Source: an uncultured Pelolinea sp.
Lineage (GTDB): Bacteria; Chloroflexota; Anaerolineae; Anaerolineales; Anaerolineaceae
Direction of reading: 5' to 3'
Length of the DNA stretch: 5,588 nucleotides
Assembly: GCA_937902055.1 (NCBI GenBank)
Contig: CALGUJ010000093.1
Location: forward strand, 1 to 5,588
The notes under the pieces are model-generated. The model had not been told where the DNA came from. It ran no database searches and saw only the letters and a list, made by a program, of their open reading frames with translations. Shown here piece by piece: positions 1 to 5,462 of this stretch. Each line of letters opens with the position of its first letter. Position 1 is the first letter of the stretch. A program made the translations under genes and the position numbers.

Positions 1-1392
1 CTGGTAAGCATTCACGCCCACGATCGCTTCCTGCCCGCTCTCGATGGCTTTCTGGTAGCGGTAGGCGGCGTCCCGGATCTCGTTCTGGATGAAGCCGTTC
101 TGGATGGCTTCCTGCGCCCCGCCCATCTCGTCCACGCGGGCAATATAAGCCAGCACGCGCTCTTCGATCTGATCGGTAAACCTCTCCACCAGGTAGGAGC
201 CGGCCAGCGGGTCGATGGAATCGGCCGCGCCGGATTCATTGGCGATGATCTGCTGGGTGCGCAAGGCTATGCGCACCGCTTTCTCGGTGGGCAGGGAGAG
301 GGCCTCGTCCATGCTGTTGGTGTGGAGGGATTGCGTGCCGCCCAGCACGGCCGCCAGGGCCTGGATGGTGGTGCGAACGATGTTGTTCTCGGGCTGCTGG
401 GCCGTGAGAGTCGAGCCGCCCGTCTGGGTGTGGAAGCGCAGCATCTGCGATTTGGGGTCCCGCGAGCCAAAGCGCTCGCATATCAGGCGCGCCCAGATGC
501 GGCGCGCGGCGCGGAACTTGGCGACCTCCTCAAACAGGTTGTTGTGGCAGGCGAAAAAAAAGGAGAGCTGGCTGGCGAACTCGTCGATCTTCAGCCCGGC
601 CTTGAGGGCGGCTTCGACGTACGCGATGGCATTTACCAGGGTGAAAGCCACCTCCTGCACGGCAGTCGAGCCGGCTTCGCGGATGTGGTAGCCTGAAATG
701 CTGATGGTGTTCCAGTTGGGGATGCTGCCCTGGCAATATTGGAAGACGTCGGTGATCAGGCGCATGGAGGGCTTGGGCGGGAAGATATAGGTGCCGCGCG
801 CGATATATTCCTTGAGGATGTCATTCTGGATGGTGCCACGCAGGCACTTTTCTTCAACGCCCTGCCCGCGCGCCACAGCCACGTACATGGCCAGCAGCAC
901 AGCCGCGGGGGCGTTGATGGTCATGCTGGTGGAGACCTTATCCAGCGGAATGCCGGCGAAAAGCGCTTGCATATCCTTTAAAGAAGAAATGGCCACACCC
1001 ACCTTGCCGACCTCGCCGGCCGCGATGGGATCGTCGCTGTCGTATCCTATTTGGGTGGGCAGGTCGAAGGCCACCGAGAGGCCAGTCTGGCCCTGCTCCA
1101 GCAGGTAGCGGTAGCGCCGGTTGGATTCCTCGGCGCTGGCATAGCCGGCGTACTGGCGCATGGTCCAGAAGCGCCCGCGGTACATGGTGGGCTGTACGCC
1201 GCGCGTGAAAGGGTACTGGCCAGGGAAACCGAGGTCCTTCAGGTAATCGGTCTCGCCGGGCAGCGCCACGCGCGGCAATTCGATGCCGGAGGTGGTGGCG
1301 AACTGCTCTTTACGCTCCGGGAACTTGCCGGTGAGCGGTTTGAGGGATTTTTCTTCCCATTGGTTATAAGCGGATTCAATCTCGTTACTCAT
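1..1392 (-). CDS. Methylmalonyl-CoA mutase catalytic (large/alpha) chain, C-terminus cut by window edge
   Basis: The gene encodes the TIM-barrel part of a coenzyme-B12-dependent mutase that interconverts (R)-methylmalonyl-CoA and succinyl-CoA in the cytoplasm. I read 464 residues by reverse translation, open to the left edge. Visible family motifs are [11 protein letters not shown] (65-74), WTMRQYAG (76-83), LSVAFDLPT (105-113), [10 protein letters not shown] (186-195), PPKPSMR (205-211), [10 protein letters not shown] (232-241) and [14 protein letters not shown] (351-364). The residues matching Propionibacterium Tyr89, Arg207 and His244 are present as Tyr81, Arg211 and His236. Ala108 stands where 2-hydroxyisobutyryl-CoA mutase has Asp, so methylmalonyl-CoA is favoured over isobutyryl- or hydroxyisobutyryl-CoA. 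The ATG at 1392 is the only sensible start, since an in-frame TAG lies two codons upstream. Shine-Dalgarno pairing is weak. Whether the B12-binding domain is fused or on a separate small subunit lies outside the window. Confidence 0.96.
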   Translation of the reverse strand, partial: MSNEIESAYNQWEEKSLKPLTGKFPERKEQFATTSGIELPRVALPGETDYLKDLGFPGQYPFTRGVQPTMYRGRFWTMRQYAGYASAEESNRRYRYLLEQGQTGLSVAFDLPTQIGYDSDDPIAAGEVGKVGVAISSLKDMQALFAGIPLDKVSTSMTINAPAAVLLAMYVAVARGQGVEEKCLRGTIQNDILKEYIARGTYIFPPKPSMRLITDVFQYCQGSIPNWNTISISGYHIREAGSTAVQEVAFTLVNAIAYVEAALKAGLKIDEFASQLSFFFACHNNLFEEVAKFRAARRIWARLICERFGSRDPKSQMLRFHTQTGGSTLTAQQPENNIVRTTIQALAAVLGGTQSLHTNSMDEALSLPTEKAVRIALRTQQIIANESGAADSIDPLAGSYLVERFTDQIEERVLAYIARVDEMGGAQEAIQNGFIQNEIRDAAYRYQKAIESGQEAIVGVNAYQ

Positions 1393-1398
1393 AACCTA

Positions 1399-1408
1399 AT
1401 TGTATATA
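1399..1408 (-). promoter_or_regulatory. Candidate -10 element for the mutase gene, possibly leaderless
   Basis: The minus strand reads TATATACAAT just before the mutase ATG, which offers two -10 choices (TATATA at 1408-1403 or TACAAT at 1404-1399). Either would place the transcription start at, or within a few bases of, the ATG at 1392. Together with the lack of a clear Shine-Dalgarno sequence, this suggests a leaderless or near-leaderless transcript. No good -35 hexamer is visible; that zone is occupied by the inverted repeat at 1423-1450. This is inference from the sequence alone. Confidence 0.35.
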
Positions 1409-1422
1409 AATTTGCCAATCGA

Positions 1423-1450
1423 GCCATGTGATTTTTATCCATCACATGGC
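1423..1450. repeat. Perfect 10-bp inverted repeat with 8-nt loop between zinc-ribbon and mutase genes
   Basis: GCCATGTGAT (1423-1432) is exactly complementary to ATCACATGGC (1441-1450) across the loop TTTTATCC. The right arm can also pair with TTTGCCA at 1411-1417 through TGGCAAA (1447-1453), giving an alternative 7-bp stem. No U-tract follows on either strand, so it is not a standard intrinsic terminator. It sits 8 bp past the stop codon of the zinc-ribbon gene and about 30 bp upstream of the mutase start. It could therefore be an operator palindrome, an mRNA-end hairpin for the upstream gene, or both. Confidence 0.7.
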
Positions 1451-1458
1451 AAAATCTC

Positions 1459-2040
1459 TTATTCCACGGCTTTTTTGCACAAGAAATAAAACCCAATCAC
1501 CAGGATTAAACCAGCCAGCGCACAAGCAATCGAGACAAATTCCGAGACTTTGACGAGGAAAAATCCCAGGAAAAGGTATGCCGAGAATAATATCGATAAC
1601 AACTTTGATTCGATATTGAAAGGTTCAGCCAGAATGTCACGTGAAGATTGCCGGTTATGAACATCATCATTTTGCAGGTGAAGCCAATATAACACCAGCG
1701 TCAGGATGTTGGCCAGGCCGAAGAGGATCAGGAACATTGGCGAGATCAGATACGACAAAACCAATCCAATTACGCCAACCAGCGCCGCGGCGGCGACAAC
1801 CGGAAAACTGACCATCGGTACATAGCCATATTTCTCGCGCAAACCCGTGCGGCGAATGTCGGCGGTGCGCTCCGCTGCGTGATCCTTATACATGCGGTCC
1901 GCCAAATCATGGCGATAGCTGGTCATATTCTGATGCGAAACAGAACCATCTTTTGCTTCTCCCCTTAGTATCGCCCCACAATAAGGGCACTTGCCCGTGG
2001 ATACTACGAACCTGCCGCAATTGCTGCAATAGCCTGCCAT
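1459..2040 (-). CDS. Zinc-ribbon protein with four predicted membrane helices, function unknown
   Basis: The 193-residue product opens with a treble-clef-like zinc ribbon: CSNC at 5-8 and CPYC at 18-21, typical of the short ribbons at the N-terminus of many bacterial membrane proteins. A charged linker follows (about 25-73, with several His, Arg and Asp). Four hydrophobic stretches come next, at about 74-98, 101-122, 147-166 and 168-188, and the chain ends in a short KKAVE tail. There is no signal peptide, so the ribbon is probably cytoplasmic. The start is supported by AGGGAG six bases before the ATG. It lies 66 bp upstream of the mutase gene on the same strand, but a hairpin and a separate -10 element lie between, so cotranscription is uncertain. 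I do not recognise a specific family. A membrane scaffold or stress-related role would be a guess. Confidence 0.88.
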   Translation of the reverse strand: MAGYCSNCGRFVVSTGKCPYCGAILRGEAKDGSVSHQNMTSYRHDLADRMYKDHAAERTADIRRTGLREKYGYVPMVSFPVVAAAALVGVIGLVLSYLISPMFLILFGLANILTLVLYWLHLQNDDVHNRQSSRDILAEPFNIESKLLSILFSAYLFLGFFLVKVSEFVSIACALAGLILVIGFYFLCKKAVE

Positions 2041-2100
2041 TTGAATCTCCCTTTTTCAATGATGTTTTGTGCGTTCTTCTTACAAGCGGTTGACAATAAA

Positions 2101-2128
2101 ATTATAAATGATTCCGTAAGTTTGAAAA
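2101..2128 (-). promoter_or_regulatory. Candidate sigma-70-type promoter for the zinc-ribbon gene
   Basis: On the minus strand a consensus TATAAT (2106-2101) lies 16 bp downstream of TTTTCA (2128-2123), which matches four of six positions of TTGACA. Transcription would start near 2094 and leave a leader of roughly 50 bases ending in the AGGGAG ribosome binding site. The surrounding sequence is AT-rich compared with the flanking genes, as expected for a promoter. Confidence 0.5.
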
Positions 2129-2218
2129 ACCCATATCCGGTATTAATTCAAGGTATCCATCCCCCCGCACTCCACCCGGCAGCCAACGGGAGAATCCTCT
2201 CTAAAATTCATAGTCCTT

Positions 2219-2253
2219 TATGATGAAAGCGAAACTCTCCCCCTTTTGAGAGG
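2219..2253 (+). promoter_or_regulatory. Leader of the DUF4491 gene: -10-like TATGAT and hairpin around the ribosome binding site
   Basis: TATGAT (2219-2224) matches five of six bases of the -10 consensus, but no good -35 is seen at the right distance. Downstream, CTCTC (2235-2239) can pair with GAGAG (2248-2252), which is part of the GAGAGG Shine-Dalgarno sequence (2248-2253) placed eight bases before the ATG at 2262. The stem is only 5 bp with an 8-nt loop, so any effect on translation would be modest. Confidence 0.3.
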
Positions 2254-2261
2254 TCTTCGAC

Positions 2262-2539
2262 ATGGACTTTACCGGCATCATCATCGGCGCGGCGTCATTT
2301 TTGATCATCGGCATCCTGCATCCGGTGGTCATCCACGCCGAATACCACTATGGCAAAGGCATCTGGCCGGTTTTTTTTTGCTAGCCGGGAGCGCCTGCAT
2401 CCTGGCATCGCTATTCATCGACAATGTATTCCCGGGAGTGCTGCTGGCCGTGCTGGAGCTTTCGCTATTGTGGTCCATGCGCGAGCTGCACGAGCAGGAA
2501 GAACGCGTGCACAAGGGCTGGTTCCCGGCCAATCCCTAA
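2262..2539 (+). pseudogene. DUF4491-family small membrane protein, reading frame broken at a T9 run
   Basis: From the ATG at 2262 (GAGAGG eight bases upstream) the frame reads MDFTGIIIGA through WPVFFC, then stops at TAG 2382-2384 after 40 residues. The +1 frame continues with LLAGSACILASLF and ends RVHKGWFPANP, stopping at 2539. Both halves match the DUF4491 layout as I know it: an N-terminal 'FTGxxIG' helix, 'HPxVIxAEYxxG', two further helices, and a C-terminal 'RVxKGWFPxNP'. Inserting one T into the nine-T run at 2371-2379 joins them into a 92-residue protein with three helices (about 3-22, 35-54, 56-72), normal for this family. No function is established. The break may be a real mutation, a homopolymer base-call error, or a slippage site that still makes some full product. 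It faces the glucosidase gene, with 5 bp between the stop codons. Confidence 0.85.
2371..2379 (+). repeat. Nine-T homopolymer at the DUF4491 frameshift point
   Basis: Nine consecutive T lie within the second membrane helix region of the DUF4491 gene. Ten T would keep the frame intact (Val-Phe-Phe-Leu-Leu). Runs of this length are hot spots for replication slippage, for RNA polymerase slippage, and for base-call errors. Confidence 0.95.
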
Positions 2540-2544
2540 AGAAA

Positions 2545-4155
2545 TCAATAATTGAGCAAAATCATAGCCTGATCGGCTGCCAGGTTTACTAGCCTCCCTG
2601 ATCGCGGATCTACCGCACCGGGATGGCTATTCCACAGCAGCCGCCAATTCATCTCACGGTCAGAAAGCTCAATCCTCCTGTTGGAAGCACCCATGTTGAG
2701 CAGCACCAGCGCCTGCGAACCCTCATAAGTTCGGCGGTAGGCCAGCACATCGCGCGGCAGGCCATCCAACAAGGTGAGATCGCCCCTTATCAGCGCGGGG
2801 GTGGCGCGGCGCAGCGCCAGCAATTGTTTATAGGCGTTCAAGAGCGAGTCCGGCTGGGCCAATTGCGCCGCCACGTTGCGTTCAACATAATCCGGATGCA
2901 CGGGCAGCCAGGGCCGCGCGTCGCTGAAACCGGCATTGGCAGTAGCATCCCACTGCATGGGCGCGCGGCAGCCGTCGCGCCCTTTGAAGAAAGGCCAGTA
3001 GCGGCGGCCGATGGGGTCGAGGATTTGTGCGCGCTTCAGGCGGATATCGCGCATGCCGATCTCCTCGCCATAGTACAGGAAGGGTGTGCCGCGCAGGGTG
3101 AGCAGCAGGGCGGCAGCGGCTTTCAAACGTTCATCATCCTCGCCCTGCCCGAAGCGCGTGGCGGAACGCACGGTATCGTGGTTATTGAGCACCTGGGTGG
3201 GCCAGCGCCCGGCGCCCAGGGCACGTTCCCAACCGCGCAAGCGGGCGGCGTAGCGGCGCGCGCTCCAGCGGCTTTCCAGCAGGTCGAAGTTGAAGGCTGC
3301 GTGCAGCTGGCCGTCGCTGCAGTAGCCGGCGGCGCGCTCGGGTGTGGCGCAGAAGGTTTCGCCGACTGCGTAGCAATCCGTATAACCATCCAGCAGCTTG
3401 CGGATGTCCTCAAGTACGCCGATCAACTCGGGCTGGTCGAAATCGTAGCGGTGCGCCTGCCAGTCGAACGGCCGCAGCCCCGGGCGATTGACGGGGTTAC
3501 TGCGCAGCAGGGCATCCTTGAAATAGACGTTGAACACGTCCAGGCGGAAGCCCTTGACGCCTTTTTCCGCCCAGAAGCGGAAGACGTCCAGCATGGCGGC
3601 GCGCACGGCCGGGTTGCGCCAGTTGAGGTCGGGCTGTTCCTTGTAAAACATGTGATAGTAGTACTGGCGGAGTTTCCCGTCCCACTGCCAGGCGCGGCCG
3701 CCGAAGACGGACTGCCAGTTGTTGGGCGGGCGGCCGTGTTCGCCCGGGTTGCTCCAGATGTACCAGTTGTGATAGGGGTTATCACGCGAAGCGCGCGCCT
3801 GGCGGAACCAGGCGTGCTGGGCGGAGGTGTGGTTGAACACCAGGTCCATGACAATGCGGATGCCGCGCCGCCTGGCCTGCGCCACCAGGTTATCGAAATC
3901 GGCCATTGTGCCGAAGCGGGGGTCGATGGCGCAGTAGTCGCTGACGTCGTAGCCGAAGTCCACATCGGGCGAGGGGTTGATGGGGGAAAGCCAGATGGCG
4001 TCGATGCCCAGGTCGCGCAGGTAGTCCAGGCGGGCGGTGATGCCGTTCAGGTCGCCCAGTCCGCTGGCGTTGCTATCCATGAAGGAGCGCGGATAGATCT
4101 GGTAGATCACGCCGTCTCGCCACCACAGGAAATTGTTTGCGTTGCTGTCTGCCAT
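2545..4155 (-). CDS. GH13 alpha-glucosidase, oligo-1,6-glucosidase-like
   Basis: This 536-residue enzyme should hydrolyse terminal alpha-glucosidic bonds of short malto- or isomalto-oligosaccharides. It lacks a signal peptide, so it is probably cytoplasmic. The GH13 (beta/alpha)8 barrel regions are all present: DLVFNH (104-109), QPDLNW (174-179), GFRLDVFN with nucleophile Asp206 (202-209), AVGETF with acid/base Glu266 (263-268) and NNHD with Asp327 (324-327). WWRDGVIYQIYPRSF (11-25) is the usual N-terminus, and FLYYGEEIGM (359-368) and CRAPMQW (396-402) are typical of the oligo-1,6-glucosidase group. Val207 follows the nucleophile; in characterised relatives Val there goes with alpha-1,6 and Thr with alpha-1,4 preference, so isomaltase activity is favoured but not proven. 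Length is normal. AGAGGTG eight bases before the ATG supports the start. No sugar transporter or regulator is adjacent. Trehalose-6-phosphate hydrolase or sucrose isomerase are less likely alternatives. Confidence 0.96.
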   Translation of the reverse strand: MADSNANNFLWWRDGVIYQIYPRSFMDSNASGLGDLNGITARLDYLRDLGIDAIWLSPINPSPDVDFGYDVSDYCAIDPRFGTMADFDNLVAQARRRGIRIVMDLVFNHTSAQHAWFRQARASRDNPYHNWYIWSNPGEHGRPPNNWQSVFGGRAWQWDGKLRQYYYHMFYKEQPDLNWRNPAVRAAMLDVFRFWAEKGVKGFRLDVFNVYFKDALLRSNPVNRPGLRPFDWQAHRYDFDQPELIGVLEDIRKLLDGYTDCYAVGETFCATPERAAGYCSDGQLHAAFNFDLLESRWSARRYAARLRGWERALGAGRWPTQVLNNHDTVRSATRFGQGEDDERLKAAAALLLTLRGTPFLYYGEEIGMRDIRLKRAQILDPIGRRYWPFFKGRDGCRAPMQWDATANAGFSDARPWLPVHPDYVERNVAAQLAQPDSLLNAYKQLLALRRATPALIRGDLTLLDGLPRDVLAYRRTYEGSQALVLLNMGASNRRIELSDREMNWRLLWNSHPGAVDPRSGRLVNLAADQAMILLNY

Positions 4156-4178
4156 GTTTGGTGCACCTCTTTATTTAT

Positions 4179-4208
4179 ATTTTAATTGCAGACAGAAGAT
4201 TGGGTCAG
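4179..4208 (-). promoter_or_regulatory. Weak candidate promoter for the alpha-glucosidase gene
   Basis: On the minus strand TAAAAT (4184-4179) lies 18 bp downstream of CTGACC (4208-4203). The first matches five of six -10 positions and the second four of six -35 positions. This would give a leader of about 15-20 bases carrying the AGAGGTG ribosome binding site. It is plausible only by position and partial consensus. Confidence 0.35.
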
Positions 4209-4280
4209 GGATGGTTTTTAACACAGATAAATGCAGATAATAATTCTTGGTGCATGTATATTATACAAACCCAAACAATA

Positions 4281-4290
4281 AAGGAGGTGA
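4281..4290 (+). promoter_or_regulatory. Near-perfect Shine-Dalgarno sequence for the 58-residue gene
   Basis: AAGGAGGTGA is complementary to the 3' end of 16S rRNA over its whole length and lies four bases before the ATG at 4295. It decides the start: an upstream in-frame ATG at 4247 would place this ribosome binding site inside the coding region and has no such signal of its own. Confidence 0.85.
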
Positions 4291-4294
4291 AGAA

Positions 4295-4471
4295 ATGAGG
4301 AACAAAAGAATTTGGAAAGAAACAGGGGACAATGCAAACAAGATAGATAAAAGAAGTGTTTCTGACAAGCAATACTGTGTGATATATGCCGCAAGACAAG
4401 CATTAACATTAGCAGTAGATGAGAGAATGTGTGCCGCCCTGCTTGAAGTGATTTTGGGAAATAGAATATAG
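4295..4471 (+). CDS. Small 58-residue protein of unknown function
   Basis: The product is 58 residues, begins MRNKRIWKETG and ends EVILGNRI. The N-terminal third is rich in Lys, Arg and Asn and probably flexible. Residues about 24-55 look like one or two amphipathic helices (YCVIYAARQALTLAVDERMC, then LLEVIL). Two Cys (28 and 46) are present but in no metal-binding spacing. There is no signal peptide or clear membrane helix. The main support for a real gene is the very strong ribosome binding site and a codon choice (AGA, AGG, ATA) shared with the other AT-rich genes to the right. It is transcribed divergently from the glucosidase gene and converges on the DUF3892 gene with a 16-bp gap. I do not recognise it. 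Confidence 0.65.
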   Translation: MRNKRIWKETGDNANKIDKRSVSDKQYCVIYAARQALTLAVDERMCAALLEVILGNRI

Positions 4472-4474
4472 CCC

Positions 4475-4511
4475 TTACCTGAAATATTTAAAGTTGATGA
4501 CACTCAGGTAA
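4475..4511. repeat. 8-bp inverted repeat between convergent genes
   Basis: TTACCTGA (4475-4482) and TCAGGTAA (4504-4511) are exact complements separated by 21 bases. The left arm is in the gap after the 58-residue gene, and the right arm is inside the last codons of the DUF3892 gene. The loop is long and no T-run follows on either strand, so a rho-independent terminator is doubtful. It could be a weak bidirectional stop signal or a protein-binding palindrome. Confidence 0.4.
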
Positions 4512-4766
4512 ACTAAGCAGATTATTTGATTCTTGACTATCTGCAACAGTTCTTAGATATCTATTTCCGGATGGGCTTGTGGCTGGTATAACCTCAACTT
4601 CCTTACCATTTTGGAAAACGTAAAATACAAACTTTTTGCTCTCAATACCTCTGATTGCTTGAGACAACGACATGTGCCAGTCCAAGCCCCCGATGGATTG
4701 TATTCTCTCATAGGGATTATCCCTGTCAATCTTATGAATACAGGTGATTATACGTTTAATCATCAT
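4488..4766 (-). CDS. DUF3892-domain protein
   Basis: The 92-residue product matches the DUF3892 pattern along its whole length: IKRIITCIHKIDRDNPYERI near the start, then IGGLDW (25-30), a helix ending in AIRGIES, the strand FVFYVFQNGKEVEV, and the hallmark ending NRYLRTVADS ... NNLLSLPEC. The function of the family is not established as far as I know; it is a small single domain often found alone in accessory regions. The start is supported by AAGGAGGG four bases before the ATG at 4766; a second ATG at 4763 is also possible. It has its own promoter and converges on the 58-residue gene. Codon use is AT-rich, unlike the mutase and glucosidase. Confidence 0.9.
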   Translation of the reverse strand: MMIKRIITCIHKIDRDNPYERIQSIGGLDWHMSLSQAIRGIESKKFVFYVFQNGKEVEVIPATSPSGNRYLRTVADSQESNNLLSLPECHQL

Positions 4767-4792
4767 GGTTCCCTCCTTGTTTAGTTGAATAT

Positions 4793-4822
4793 ATTATAGA
4801 AAGGATATTATGTTAAAGTCAA
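4793..4822 (-). promoter_or_regulatory. Strong sigma-70-type promoter for the DUF3892 gene
   Basis: On the minus strand TTGACT (4822-4817, five of six -35 matches) and TATAAT (4798-4793, full -10 match) are separated by 18 bp. Transcription would start near 4786, leaving a leader of about 20 bases with the AAGGAGGG ribosome binding site. This is the best promoter match in the window. Confidence 0.7.
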
Positions 4823-4853
4823 TTCGCCCTCTTACTGAGTGTAGAATTAATAG

Positions 4854-5462
4854 ATGGAAAAATACACATTTAAGGGATGGATTACAGACTTTTGCAATAA
4901 TATCTGGGTCGGTTTTTGTTACGCATGGAAATTGTTAGGGGTTTGGGCAAAGATAATAGGTCTGATCGTGCCTATTATAGTGGGTTGGTTAATTGATAAG
5001 GTTTTATCCCTTGCGCCATTTTGGCGCGGTTTCTTATATACAATTCTTGCATATGTAGGAATAGCAATACTTTATGCAATATTTGTTTATCCTCATAAAG
5101 TTATCTCGGAACAAAAATCAACAATTTCATTGCTAAGAAAAGAAGTTGACCGTAAAGATGTAATTAAATCTCTTAGCAATCAAAGGAGAATCGGTGTGGA
5201 ATTATTGGGCAAGGGCAAAATTTTATTGCATGAAAGTCAAATTGGTTCTTGGTGGGAAGAACATAGAAAATGGCGAGATAAAACAAAACAGTTGATTGCC
5301 CTTATTGATGAGGCTAAAGCTATTCAGTGGGACACGCTTGGTACATATCAACCCAAACGTCCTTTTATAGAGGCACTTAATTCAAATCACCGAAAAATGT
5401 TACAGATGTTTGATGAGTGGTTAAGCAGATTAGACAGACTCATTGATGGGTTTTCTTCATAG
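4854..5462 (+). CDS. Two-helix membrane protein with long helical cytoplasmic tail, unknown
   Basis: The 202-residue product has an aromatic N-terminus (MEKYTFKGWITDF), two hydrophobic segments at about 28-49 and 58-79 joined by a short loop, then a charged tail of about 120 residues. Residues 81-105 have heptad-like spacing (VISEQKSTISLLRKEVDR) and probably form a coiled coil. The rest is helical and rich in Trp (W133, W134, W140, W159, W189). An in-frame TAG directly precedes the ATG, so the start cannot lie upstream, but there is no clear Shine-Dalgarno sequence. A -10-like TAGAAT at 4842-4847 hints at a leaderless transcript. The order of two helices then a coiled tail recalls SLATT-type membrane effectors of defence systems, but I see no diagnostic motif and do not assign it. 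Its 3' end overlaps the next gene on the other strand by 23 bp. Confidence 0.8.
   Translation: MEKYTFKGWITDFCNNIWVGFCYAWKLLGVWAKIIGLIVPIIVGWLIDKVLSLAPFWRGFLYTILAYVGIAILYAIFVYPHKVISEQKSTISLLRKEVDRKDVIKSLSNQRRIGVELLGKGKILLHESQIGSWWEEHRKWRDKTKQLIALIDEAKAIQWDTLGTYQPKRPFIEALNSNHRKMLQMFDEWLSRLDRLIDGFSS

Noticed and set aside
215..1431. Several plus-strand open frames opposite the methylmalonyl-CoA mutase
   Set aside because: The minus strand encodes an unbroken conserved mutase across the whole interval. The plus-strand translations resemble no protein and lack ribosome binding sites.
1427..1446. CRP/FNR-type binding site (TGTGA ... TCACA)
   Set aside because: The half sites are separated by 10 bp instead of the 6 bp that puts both on one helix face, so it does not fit a canonical site.
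2090..2118. Plus-strand promoter starting from TTGACA at 2090
   Set aside because: The -35 is perfect, but the sequence at 16-18 bp spacing (around TCCGTA) does not resemble a -10 element, and the nearest plus-strand start codon with a ribosome binding site is far downstream.
2041..2223. 60-codon plus-strand frame in the divergent intergenic region
   Set aside because: It starts at TTG with no Shine-Dalgarno sequence, overlaps the promoter and leader of the zinc-ribbon gene, and has no recognisable composition or domain.
2623..4185. 520-codon open frame on the plus strand opposite the alpha-glucosidase
   Set aside because: It lies antisense to a gene with full GH13 motifs; the translation is low-complexity Val/Ala/Gly/Gln with no family features. 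Long antisense frames are expected in GC-rich genes.
4205..4409. Hydrophobic minus-strand frames opposite the 58-residue gene
   Set aside because: Their hydrophobicity is the complement of a Lys/Asn-rich, AT-rich coding strand. The plus strand has the strong ribosome binding site and they have none.
4475..4511. Rho-independent terminator between the 58-residue and DUF3892 genes
   Set aside because: The stem is only 8 bp with a 21-nt loop, and no T-run follows on either strand.
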